A stretch of 27,250 nt of DNA from Didymodactylos carnosus (Eukaryota; Rotifera; Eurotatoria; Philodinida; Philodinidae). The notes beneath the pieces are model-generated. The model had not been told where the DNA came from. It ran no database searches and saw only the letters and a list, made by a program, of their open reading frames with translations. The DNA lies in assembly GCA_905250885.1 (NCBI GenBank), contig CAJNOQ010001960.1, positions 1 through 27,250 on the forward strand, written 5' to 3'. Below, piece by piece: positions 1-9,962 of the stretch; within the stretch, counting starts at the first letter, position 1, and every line of letters begins with the position of its first letter. Made by a program: the position numbers and the translations under genes.

Positions 1-329
1 AAGAAGAATGCTACAAAAATTTCTTCTTTGATTTCATTATAAAGTACATCCATACAACCAAAACTATCAACTACAAAATTAGAAAATGGTTTAGTGGATA
101 CAAGTATAGAAAATATTTAAAAACAAAAATTCATTCCTGAACTTCATTCAATTTTAAAATTCAAAAATATCGGATTAAGATGAAAATTTTTCTTTCTTAT
201 TTCAATCAAACGTTAAGCTACTCTATTGTCATACATTAGTAATAATCTAGTCTTTTGGCTGATGATCCGTCCTTTTTATAAATCTATTATATCAACGTCC
301 CTTGGAAGGGCCCGGCGGGTGTAAAGTGT
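1..329. other. AT-rich sequence with no gene seen
   Basis: No reading frame with recognisable protein motifs and no RNA gene is visible. A short GC-rich patch near 300-320 directly precedes the hairpin that starts at 330 and may belong to the same element. Confidence 0.6.
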
Positions 330-507
330 TAAAACAATTTAAAAATATTTAAAACAAAAATATATAAAAATAAAACTATAGTTAAAATTGTTACATATTT
401 TTATACATATTTTATTAAGTTCACTGAAGAAGACCACAATTTAAAAGAGGTCGAAACGTTTGATTGTCTTTATATATTTTTGTTTTAAATATTTTTAAAT
501 TGTTTTA
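330..507. repeat. Perfect 39-nt inverted repeat enclosing a 100-nt loop
   Basis: Positions 330-368 and 469-507 are exact reverse complements (39 of 39 by eye). The sequence between them carries a hammerhead-ribozyme-like core at 424-468, listed separately. The right arm begins on the base after the predicted cleavage position. The unit may be a remnant of a retroelement terminal repeat (Penelope-like elements are known to carry hammerheads) or of a ribozyme-bearing SINE or retrozyme. No coding sequence of such an element is seen nearby. Confidence 0.85.
424..468 (+). ncRNA. Hammerhead-ribozyme-like core (candidate)
   Basis: In order: CTGAAGA at 424-430 fits the CUGANGA box. GACC (432-435) and GGTC (449-452) can form stem II. 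GAAAC follows at 453-457. AC (456-457) can pair with GT (466-467) to close a minimal stem III, placing the cleavage triplet GTC at 466-468. All invariant core positions of a type-I hammerhead are matched. Two features are irregular: one extra A (431) at the base of stem II, and a 55-nt interruption (369-423) between the 5' strand of the presumed stem I and the CUGANGA box. It may therefore be degenerate or inactive. Activity is not inferable from sequence. Confidence 0.4.
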
Positions 508-1449
508 ATAAAATACGAAAGTTAAAGTATCTTCCCTTTTAATCAAATCTTATCTATTTCGTATCAGCCAAGTGTTGCTCAATATGTCTGGTGAATTCCT
601 TCATGATAATCGGAGGAACAGTTTTTCACATATCTTCAGTGCACAAATTTCATAGTAAAATAAAAATATTAGTTTATATTTTAAAGAATTAAACATTCAA
701 AAATGAGAGAGAATAATTGTGAAGTCAACAAAACAAGTCATGATATGATGTGAATGAAAAGAAGCAGTATTGGCTTATAAATACTGATGAATAAAACAAG
801 ACATAATTATCGAGCGGTAGTTTTTAATTATTAAACACTATTACGTGCTACTAACACTATTAAACCATTAAGTACCAGATTTTTGATCTTTCTGAATTTT
901 TCTGCATAAAAAGATGTGTCGAAATAAGATTTCATTAATATATTATTTTATGGAATTTTTAGGCTTTCAAACTTAGATCCCCCCCTAAATTTTCTTAGGT
1001 AATTTTCTATCATTTAAAAGTCGTGCCGATTATTTTGCCAGGCAAATTTTATGCTTTCTTCAACAATATGCTGCATAATAAAAATATTTACACATCTGAA
1101 AATAATAGAATCATTTATTTAATATTTCCAAATGGGGATCATTGTACTTAATGGGTTAATAGCAAAAAAGCAACTTATATAAGGACATTGAAAAGTAGAC
1201 AGAATTAATCCTTTCTTGTTAGATGGACATTTAAATGGCTGTTTGAAAACTGCATTTTTAGCTACAACCTATATTAATGATCGTACTTTAAATTAAAGGA
1301 AAAGCATGTTGTATTGCATTGAACTTAATATTTTAGCGCTCTTTATTAATTCGGAAAATATCCGTGATTCAAATTGCTTCACTTATTGCTTATCAATAAA
1401 AGTAGAAATTGATAGTTTAATGCAATATTTATGTAGTTTGAACAAAGAA
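508..1449. other. Intergenic sequence, nothing recognised
   Basis: AT-rich sequence with only very short open frames. No exon with recognisable motifs, no RNA gene and no clear repeat arm was found on either strand. Confidence 0.6.
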
Positions 1450-2240
1450 GGGGGATGCATTTGAGTGAGAATCGACCCACTCGAATCTTTTTCATTTCCA
1501 ACGGCCGAATTTATTAGAAAAATCACGTTTCTATTATTTTCTGTTATTCCTGATCGAAAAAAGTAAAAAAAGAGATGAAAAAAGTTTCTTTTCCACCATC
1601 ATCACCTTGCTACCCCATCCAACTAGTAGCGGTTTGGGTGGATAAATTCGACGAGCTTTAAAATCGTACATGACACAACATGTATTTGTTTCTTTACTAG
1701 TGTAACAAATAGTAAAAACTAAAAGTATGTCGCATTTTTCTCTTGTCGGTTTACTTCTGATCCCTAATAAAAATTCGGTTCAAAACAAATCGTAAAAATG
1801 AATCGGCCATCTTGTAGAGAATTTCATGTTCTATTGTAATATATATAAACTGAGATGCAACCTGACTTTTAAGTACACAAAAAAATTAAAATTTTGTGAA
1901 TCTGTATCTCGCCGTTAAGTAAGTGATCATATAAAAGTTTAGTCTCCCATTTTTTAACAAATAGCAGTGAAGATGTCATTTGGATGTTTTAGTTTTCATC
2001 TTCTATCGAGCAGTGGCCGAATGAACCTTATTCACTCTTTTAGTCAAGAGAAATAATTAAATTACTAGTTGGATGAGGTAGCAAGGTGATGACAGTAGAA
2101 AAGGAATTTTTTTCATCCATTTTTTTTACTTTTTTCTCTTAGGAGTGATAGAGAATAATGGAAACGTGACTTTTCTAATAAATTCGGTTATTGGAAATGA
2201 AAAAATTTGAGTGGCCAATTTTCGCTTAAATGCGCTCCCG
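1450..2240. mobile_element. MITE-like element with about 180-bp terminal inverted repeats
   Basis: The left arm (about 1450-1628) and right arm (about 2063-2240) are reverse complements over nearly their whole length, with scattered mismatches. Shared blocks include TTCATTTCCAA, CCGAATTTATTAGAAAA and CATCACCTTGCTACC. The core of about 430 bp has no transposase-like frame, so this is a non-autonomous DNA transposon or foldback element. The ends are G-rich (GGGGGA on the left, CGGGAG read inward on the right). A target-site duplication is not convincing. The superfamily is not assigned. Confidence 0.8.
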
Positions 2241-2535
2241 TCCTTTATTTAGTTTTCATCGTATTGTATCTTCAAACATTTTTGTAATTTATATCTTAAC
2301 TTGTAAGAGTACACATATAAAAATTGAAAAGATAGTGGGTCCATCCAAAAGCGTAGAAAAAACATGCAACGCGCGTCGGAAAATGCCTTAACCTGTTCTA
2401 GATGGGCACCGAACTAGTTCCAAATCGATTTGAACGCCCGTTTAACTCAATCGTACACCGCTGGGAATGAAGAAACTTGAAAAATTTTCCAAGTTTTTCA
2501 TGCAGTGCACGTGCACGGTGCACAATGACAAGTTT

Positions 2536-3502
2536 GGGATCCCCCCACCCGTTTTTTTTACCAGTTTGTAGGGGACACTTTGAAACAAAACTCTGGATAC
2601 AAAAGTTGTTAAGAATCGAATTCAGCAGTCCCTCACGAGAGCTTTTTTTAAAATTTTCTTTTTTTGCTTTTTAAATTGAAAAATATAAAATTTTAAAATT
2701 TTAAGAACTGTAAAATTTAATTTAAAAACCCAAAACAGAAAATTTTAAAAAAAGCTCTCGTGAGGGACCGCTGAATTCGATTCTTAACAACTTTTGTATC
2801 CAAAGTTTTGCTTCAAAATGCTTGCTTCGAGCGAAACTAGCCGTAAGGTGGGGTAAAAAAATCTTCGTTGAGCCAAAAACCAGCGATATTTTCTAGTTTT
2901 GAATTTTTTCGTCAAGCCTTCCCGGTTTTTAGAGGACACTTCGAAGTGTATGTTCGGAAGTTTTTTCGGGTTACTGAAATTATTTGGCTGAGAAAAAAAT
3001 TAATTACTTAAAACAATGTTGTTAAATTCTCGACTTACCGACCAACCAAAAACGAATTCTAAAATTCTTAATGTAGTCCATATTGTAGCCCGTGAAATTC
3101 TCTGTCAGATGAGGTATTGCCTGAATCTTTTTGTTGCGTTGCTATTTTACAAATAAGACTTTATGCTAGTAGAGTAGGCTAAATTAAACGTTAATTAGTA
3201 CTAATTAGCCAATACCAGAAAGGAAAGAACAAAAATTCTTGCTAATTTTCCCGTAATAAATATTCTTCACACATTTCTCTATCGATCTAGGCAAGAACCA
3301 AGTTTTTATGATGAATGGAGAATGGACAGGAATTATTTTAATAATAATCCCTTGTTCAAAAATTTAATAATATTTTTTTAAGTATTTAATTTTTTTCTCA
3401 GTCAAATAATGTCAGTAAACCGAAAAAACTTCAGGACATATACTTTGAAGTATCCTCTTTGAAGTATCACGTTAGAGAAAAATTTAAATGGGGGGATCCC
3501 CC
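2536..3502. mobile_element. Composite foldback element with two inner hairpins
   Basis: Outer ends are GGGATCCCCCC at about 2536-2546 and its complement GGGGGGATCCC at about 3490-3500. Inside are two independent inverted repeats: 2578-2659 with 2737-2818 (about 80-bp arms around a 77-nt spacer) and 2931-3010 with 3379-3459 (about 80-bp arms, about 370-nt spacer). The arms differ by a few substitutions, so they are not freshly duplicated. No transposase frame is present. It may be one element or two nested or adjacent ones. The outer boundary rests only on the short ends. Confidence 0.7.
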
Positions 3503-4302
3503 GCTTGATCCGAAAAAACAGTTTTTGTCTCATGACTTGGACTTTTTAACTTTCCTACATATGGAACTTCGTTTCAATATGTATATTCATGAACCAAAAT
3601 TAAAAAAGAAAGCGGAAAGTTTTCATTTTTAACGCGTACACTTAGCGCTTGCGTCGTGCGTCCATATACGAACGTTAAGGAAAATTGGCTCTAAGACTAT
3701 GGTTGGTACAGGGAAGAAAATGTCAAAAGTATTTTTTCAATATCTCAATTAGTTTTTCTTCCGATAACAAGAGATTAAGCAAGAGTAAAACAGATTAGAA
3801 GTAATGAAAAACATTCTAAGCTCAAACTAAAACAATAAGAATGGAAAAAACTATTATGTAGAGTTAAAGAGTAGAGGAGGAATTAGGATCAAAACTTAAC
3901 ATAGCTGATACAGGGAATTTTCATACAACAGAGTATCTGATAAATGTAGTATTAATTTCATAAATAAAAATATTAGCATTTTTTCTTAATAATCAAGTAC
4001 AAACTATGCATACTATTCTCTTTCGTTTAAAATTTTCGTATTTTTATTTTAATTGGTTAAACAAGTAAACATTTTTATCATCTCATAAACCGTTCGCACT
4101 ACCATTGTGACTAAACTAAAAAGGTTTGAATGGGATATTAAAGTTGATAAAGCTAATATTGTTAACAAACGATGTTGCGCATGATCCATATTCTTCTTAG
4201 ATGATGCAAATGAACCTTTTGAAAGAATTTTTTGAGTATCATAATTAATTAACAAGTAATTAGCGCTCTAAAAATGTCTATTTTTGTAAGGACTTCCCTT
4301 GT
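3503..4302. other. Intergenic sequence, nothing recognised
   Basis: AT-rich sequence. A 68-codon minus-strand frame at 4255-4049 has no recognisable motif and runs into the edge of the next inverted repeat. I do not consider it a gene. Confidence 0.55.
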
Positions 4303-4773
4303 ACTAAAAATCGCCAATTAATCATGAAAAATCGAGCGCTTAATCGCGATTAACTGCCGATTTTTTTCTGGATGCTAGGTTCGAACTCATCTTGGGGAAT
4401 ACATATTTTTTTCTGTTTTTTCATTGTTTATTATGTATAATGATATGTACATCACCCGGCAACGATCTTAGCACCAGCTGAAGTCGGAGTCTTTCCGACG
4501 AGTTGATTTTAGATATTGTCCAGATACCAGCTGTTCACTGGGCTTCTCTCCTTAAAGTTCTAAGGTACCATATAGAAGACTCTTGACAACACCATTTTAC
4601 TCTAAAAGAAAAAGATGATCTAAATAGAAGTATATTTCTCGTTGAAATCGTGTTTCTTATACACATACTTTACTGCAAAATAAAGCGGTGAATAACAGTA
4701 ACCATTTAATCGCTCAAAATCAACAACTAATCGCAATTAATTTGCGATTTTTCAAGAATCGCGATTAATTGTT
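4303..4773. mobile_element. MITE-like element with CGCGATTAA motif arms
   Basis: The left arm (about 4303-4366) and right arm (about 4706-4773) form an imperfect inverted repeat. Both contain several copies of AATCGC/GCGATT-type words, including CAATTAAT, TGAAAAATCG and TAATCGCGATTA. The 340-nt core is unique sequence without coding signs. The structure is a short inverted-repeat end loaded with repeats of one short, partly self-complementary word. It recurs in other elements of this window at 6029, 7137 and 21578. Confidence 0.6.
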
Positions 4774-5438
4774 AGAAATGCCGTGATTTCGTCGACATGA
4801 GTTAGGAATTTTCTGTGTTCGAGATAATTTAAACATGGCGGACCTATATCAGTGAAACTCATAGATATGCACATGTACAAATAGAACTTTAACATCATAC
4901 GCTGATATCCTACAGACAGAAGAATTCATTATAGTAATTTCAATAAAAATATAATGAGGGACAACTGTATTACAGAGATTTTCTTATGAATTATTCTTAG
5001 CAACAGCTACGTATAATACATAATTAGAGAAATGAAAAGAAAACTGATTTAGAGAACACATTTAGTTCTACTGTTTTTCTCTCATCGCGCTTTTTTAGGA
5101 GCTACTTGCTTTTATTGTGATTTGTGTTTGTCTTATTAACGTCCCATGTCTGCTTGTACGAATCAAAGACTTGTATGTCTTTTATATTATATCAACATTG
5201 TATTTTTTCCATTTGTGTATTCTTTGGAAAACATACTGCATTTTTCATACAGTAAGGTGCGGGTAATTCGAAGTTCAACTCAAGATTTGTTTTCCCATTT
5301 ATTTGTATATGGTTGGATAGCATGCACCGAGCTGAGTAAGAAAAGTATTTTTTAATTTTTTAAAACACCTTTTAAGGAAGAAAAATTAAAAAAATTTGAA
5401 GGGTCTAAAATTTCAAAAAATCTTTCAATTTTAACAAC
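4774..5438. other. Intergenic sequence, nothing recognised
   Basis: No supported gene. A 69-codon plus-strand frame at 5146-5355 is rich in hydrophobic and aromatic residues, as expected from translating AT-rich DNA, and has no motif. Confidence 0.55.
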
Positions 5439-5650
5439 ATTTGAATTTTTTTCTTTGTCGTTCTTCTCACTTTTTGAAAGTATTTTTTAAGATTTAGCAT
5501 TAAAGGTCGAGTATGAGAATGATGCTTGATGGAGGTCGATGTCATGACATCGACCTCCATCAAGCATCATTCTCATACTCGACCTTTAATGCTAAATCTT
5601 AAAAAATACTTTCAAAAAGTGAGAAGAACGACAAAGAAAAAAATTCAAAT
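5439..5650. repeat. Perfect 212-bp spacerless palindrome
   Basis: Positions 5439-5544 and 5545-5650 are exact reverse complements (106 nt per arm). The centre is GATGTCA/TGACATC, with no spacer and no mismatch found by eye. Homology stops sharply at both ends. The arms show no terminal structure typical of a transposon. It may be a real, very recent inverted duplication or a foldback artefact of sequencing or assembly. Confidence 0.97.
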
Positions 5651-6028
5651 TTTTGACAAATGTATTTTGCTGGGATTGGTAGATCAGATCTTCAGAATCA
5701 GTTTAATACTTTAGAGTAACTCGAAGTATATATATCACTGAACCTCGACGTTCTTTCTCGAATGGATCTTCGTCCATGAAAAAGTATAACTCTAAATACA
5801 ACTAGACGGCAATCACGCTAGCGAGAGTTGTGAATGTGAATGCAGGAATAAGAGAATGAAGGAAACGGCAACAGAGAACGCAGTTTTTTTGAAAGAAGAG
5901 CTGAAAAGAAGAAGAAAGTATTTGTGTAAATTTTAGAGAATTTCGGAAAAAACAGAGTTTGAATTCTTTGTCTTGACTTGAATACAAACCCGGAGAGAGA
6001 TAGAAAATCGAAATTGATCAATTTCCTT
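5651..6028. other. Intergenic sequence, nothing recognised
   Basis: Overlapping minus-strand frames near 5800-6020 are 60-70 codons of Phe/Ser-rich translation of a purine-rich strand. No motif or splice-compatible continuation was seen. Confidence 0.55.
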
Positions 6029-6353
6029 CCCTACAAAAAAATATTTTATTGGCACTGGTTGTACATGGGTGCGCACCGGTGCCGATTAATTTTTTTTCTG
6101 GGCACCGATGTGCATCAGTACCGGAAAGAATGAAACAAATAAAATGAAACAAAAACAATGAAAAAACTAATTAAATTGATTAAATAAATTATCAGTGCGG
6201 CACTCTTTCGGCAGAAATATATCGGCACTGATTCGGCACTTGCTGGGCACGGAGGCGCACTGGTGCCAGCCAGTGCCAGTGACCAATGGCATGCCAAGCG
6301 CACCGGTGCACACTGATTTTTACTAGTGCCGCACTGGAATTTTTTTTATAGGG
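6029..6353. mobile_element. 325-bp MITE with CCCTA(C/T)AAAAAAA ends and GGTGCC/GGCACC motifs
   Basis: The left end CCCTACAAAAAAA (6029) matches the inverted right end CCCTATAAAAAAA (ending 6353). Inside both ends lie dense copies of GGCACTGG, CACCGGTGC and GTGCCG words, many self-complementary, with the CACCGGTGCC core present on both sides. No transposase is present. The target-site duplication is not clear. The GC-rich motif clusters stand out from the AT-rich surroundings. Confidence 0.75.
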
Positions 6354-6440
6354 CTGTTAAACAAACGTTCTACCATAATTGTACTCTCCCTTGCAACTAT
6401 GCTCTAACCATCATCATAACCTACAGATTAATATCATACT

Positions 6441-6488
6441 GCGTTATTATCTATAACACAGTAATTACTGTGTTATAGATAATAACGC
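6441..6488. repeat. Perfect 48-bp palindrome
   Basis: Positions 6441-6464 and 6465-6488 are exact reverse complements centred on GTAA/TTAC. A second 12-bp palindrome, CGCCTTAAGGCG, overlaps its right end at 6486-6497. Such a site can form a cruciform or hairpin. No function can be assigned. Confidence 0.95.
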
Positions 6489-6497
6489 CTTAAGGCG

Positions 6498-7136
6498 TCT
6501 AGTGGCTAGTCATTGCGTTAATTATTCGTTGAATACATATAGAGCATGGTCATAAAGTGAATTACACGATATGCGAACAGACTGCTTTAAAAGTGCTAGT
6601 ATGACTCAGATTAATTATTAACTGTTTTTTAAAAAAAACTGCTAATCCCAAACGTTCAAAACACCTTCTTTAGAGCCTTATGGTTAATGACTGGATTAGC
6701 CACAAAGTCTCAAAAGAGGACATTTACTAATTCGATCTCACAGCTCACTGCTCCCGTTTAAAATTTTACGGTAGCTCTTCTAGTTTAGAAGAAAATCGTT
6801 ACAGAAAATGATAGTTTTGTACCGTAGAAAGTAAACACGCAGTTTATTACTAGAGCACGATCTCTGCTTCGCACCGCATTAAAAAGATGAAAATTGATTT
6901 TCATACAGTTCAGATACCTAAACGCTCTCTATGAAAGTGTTCGTTATCCGGATTATAAAAGTTTCAGAGCATTTTGATCAATATTCATTATTTTCTTAAT
7001 AATGTGCATATGACACTTACTTCTCTCATTTCTTCCTTTGTTTTTCTCCGTACCAAACTGTCATTACATAAAAACGAAGTTCTATTTGTGTTTACTCGCG
7101 AAACCTTTGAACTCGTATATGATCATGCATGATCGA
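6498..7136. other. Intergenic sequence, nothing recognised
   Basis: AT-rich sequence without motifs. Several HindIII-like and palindromic hexamers occur but are not clustered. Confidence 0.55.
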
Positions 7137-7952
7137 CCCAGGGCGAAGAATCTTGAAATATGATCTTGTACGTTCATACAAGATCTTGTAAGATCATATT
7201 ATAAGATACCACTAGATTTCACAAGATCTTACAAGATCATATGAAAATCTTACAAGATCTTACAAGATTCCACAAGAATCTTGGTTCAAGAATCTTATAA
7301 AATTTCACAAGATTTTTCTTACAGCAAGACCTTGCAAGATCTTGTAATAAGATTTTATATGACCTTGCGAAGATCATATAAGATTATGTCTCTGATTCTG
7401 TACTATAGCTCCCCTATAGACCCTCTTTAAAAAACAGCTTTTTTCTTTTCATAATATTTACGAGCATAGGAAGGACCCTGACGTCCTTAGTAACGTGTCT
7501 AACCACGTTTCTTATAGCCATGCACTTTATTTGTGCTCAGCTGATGTGTGCAGTTGAAGAAAGAAAAAATTCTAAGTTTCATCATAAGAACTATGTTTTA
7601 TATATACTATATATCGTTGCAAAATTTATGTGGTAAGAATGAATCATCGCTTCTTGTAAGATCTTATAAGATCTTGTAACAAGAAATCGTATGATCGTGT
7701 GATAAGAACTGACAAGATCTTGCAAGATCATATAACTTCTTGTTACAAGATCATATAACTTCTTGTTACAAGATCTTATAAGATCTTAAGATTTCTTATA
7801 AGCTGATCTTGTAAGATCTTACAACAAGAAGTTACAAGATTCCGTAATCTTGGGATAAGATCTTACAAGTTCTTGCCAAAAGATCTTGCAGCAAGATTGC
7901 ATAAGAAATCGTCAGATCTTATAAGATCTTGTAAGACGTCTTTCCCCTGGGG
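7137..7952. mobile_element. 816-bp foldback element made of AAGATCTTGTAAGATC words
   Basis: Two clusters (about 7150-7390 and 7650-7940) consist almost entirely of variants of the near-palindromic word AAGATCTTGTAAGATC and flank a unique core of about 250 bp. The ends are inverted: ACCCAGGGCGAAGAATCTTG reading inward at 7136-7155, and CCCCAGGGGAAAGACGTC reading inward from 7952. No coding frame is present. The design (short CCCAGG-type terminus, dense self-complementary word array, unique core) parallels the element at 21578-22344, which uses a different word. It is probably a non-autonomous DNA transposon. The superfamily is unknown. Confidence 0.75.
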
Positions 7953-8224
7953 AGTTGTTCTTTCAAGGTATGTGTCATATAATAGTGGAATCGCCAGTAG
8001 AAATGTATATGACATGACTGTCACGATAACGGCTGCGATATTGCTATGATCATTTACATAAAATACTCGTTACAGCCTTTCACACTAGAAAAAATTGAGT
8101 AGAAAGAAAATATTTTTTCAAAAAGAATCTCTGTGATATTTGAGGTAGAATTTGGAAGGAATAAGTCATAATTAATGAATAGGACTAATTGCATTAATTT
8201 CCTTCTGTGCTCGTGCTTAAATTC
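7953..8224. other. Short spacer, nothing recognised
   Basis: Unique AT-rich sequence between two transposon-like elements. Confidence 0.5.
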
Positions 8225-8698
8225 ATTCGAATGGGAAAAATGTGTTTTGATCACCAAAAAAGTGATTTTTGATCACCAAATCAATTAAAGAAAATATATA
8301 CAAAAAGAATATATAGTAATTTAATAGCAAATAATACCCAGCATTATTACAATATATACAAGTATAAATAGAAATATGTCAACAGGTGACGATTATTGAA
8401 ATTTTGTTGCCAACGGTTAAGTTTTTCGAAATCTTATCGGTTTTGACAACTCACAAGAGCTATAAATAACTGCCCTAAACTACAGATGATACAATCAAAA
8501 AAAAAATATGGAAGTAAGAATGGAAAGTATTACACACAGCTACATCGTCCGATGAAGCGAAAGAATACGCAAAATTACACTTTAATGTTTGCCAGTATCA
8601 TCCATCAGATTTAAAAAATCATAAAAAAACCAATAAAATTTCGAAAAACTCAAAAGTCACTTTTTTGATGATCAAAAAAAATTGATACCCATTCGAAT
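8225..8698. mobile_element. 458-bp MITE with an 8-bp target-site duplication
   Basis: The element spans 8233-8690. It starts GGG and ends CCC, with inverted ends of about 45-50 bp containing TTTTGATCACCAAAAAAGTG on the left and the complement of TTTTGATCATCAAAAAAGTG on the right. ATTCGAAT occurs immediately outside both ends (8225-8232 and 8691-8698), fitting an 8-bp duplication. ATTCGAAT is itself a palindrome, so it could instead be part of the inverted repeat. An 8-bp duplication fits hAT and a few other superfamilies. No transposase is encoded. Confidence 0.75.
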
Positions 8699-9150
8699 TG
8701 TTTAATTAGGGACAGAAATAATTGACTAGAAAACAACTTTGTCAATATTTTGTGTAACTCCTCCCCTGAATTCCTCTGAAAGAGGAAGAACAAGGAGTGA
8801 AGGTTTGTACAGGGAGATTATGCCGGAAATTTGAAAATTTTATTCACCATTTTATTCACAAGCTAACGCGGACAAATTTGAGCGAGTAAATGTACATTAA
8901 CGTTTCAATGGAGAAGTTACACTGTAGATCCAAGGTCTGCGCTGATAAGCTTTTCTAAAAGATTTTTATGTGATCATGATCAATAAATCTTAGTTACACA
9001 CATCTCTTAGTATGAGCCAGTAAATTGCAAAAATTATTGTTTGCTCTTACAAGTTAGCCTCGTTCTTCATAAGAAGTGCCTTATTTAACCTTGTATAACA
9101 GAAAAGCTTTATTTTAACCTTAGTATATAGAAAAACGATTTTTTTTATAC
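8699..9150. other. Intergenic sequence, nothing recognised
   Basis: AT-rich unique sequence. No motif-bearing frame, RNA gene or repeat arm was seen. Confidence 0.5.
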
Positions 9151-9826
9151 GGTGCCGACAATTTGAAAATCAAGTAGAAAAAATGTTGTCTTTTTTTGTT
9201 ATAGTTGGATAGAGCTCGTCGAGCTACATAGAAAAATGTCATTTGTAAGGTTTCAAACATATCACAATCCACGTCAAAAACTGAGTTATAGAATATTTGT
9301 TCCAGACTTTTGACAGAACTTTGATTTTTCAAGAAAAGACTTAATTCTGATGGTGAAAACTGCAAAATACCAGCATTTTCTTGGTTGTTGTCACTGGTTT
9401 GGAAAACATTAATTTTGCATATTATAAAACCGTTTTGTAATTTTTTTCCCATAGATATGATAGTTAGAATGAAGTAAGGAGAATTGCTCTTCATTGCATC
9501 TATAAAGACTTAATTGGTTTGTAAGATACAGGATGGGATTCTCATCTGTTCTGCTCCTATTTAATTTAATTTTCATTAGATTCTATACTCAGTTTAACAA
9601 GAAGAATCAGAATAAAGCGGCTTTGAAAATTAAAAAAAGCAATAAAGATGGAAACTTTGATCATTTTTAAAAATTTCACCTCATTTGAAAAATTTTTCGT
9701 ATGAAAATCGTTTTCGAAACCTTAAACATGATATTTTCTTATGTAACTCGACGAGTTCTATCTAACCATACATAGCAAAAAAAAGACAATATTTTTTTTC
9801 TAGTTGATTTTCGAATTGCCTCGCCT
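9151..9826. mobile_element. MITE-like element with about 110-bp inverted arms
   Basis: The left arm (9151-9257) and right arm (9712-9826) are reverse complements with about one mismatch per 8 bases. Shared blocks include GAAAATCAA, TTGTCTTTTTTTG and the palindromic core CTCGTCGAG or CTCGACGAG. The 450-bp core contains a 124-codon minus-strand frame (9494-9120) that runs through the left arm. It has no recognised domain and I do not call it as a gene. The element lies about 130 bp past the stop of the rhamnose gene. Confidence 0.75.
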
Positions 9827-9962
9827 CCACATTAAAAGAAAAATATATAATACCAGCAATGAATAATGTATTTAACCAGCCATCAAATAATAAATATATT
9901 TTGCATTAAATTGTTGTACCAGTTAATTTAATTTAATTAATCTTTTTAATATTTGAGTGAAA

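Noticed and set aside
4376..4392. GGTTCGAACTC resembling a tRNA B box
   Set aside because: No matching A box, acceptor stem or cloverleaf could be drawn upstream. The motif lies next to a repeat arm.
5526..5714. 62-codon open frame across the palindrome
   Set aside because: It only reads through the palindrome centre and AT-rich flank.
7137..7952. Regular-looking repeats resembling a CRISPR array
   Set aside because: Repeats are near-palindromic words with irregular spacing and no unique spacers, and the context is eukaryotic.
9120..9494. 124-codon minus-strand open frame
   Set aside because: It runs from the core into the arm of an inverted-repeat element and shows no recognised domain. 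Not enough support for a gene.
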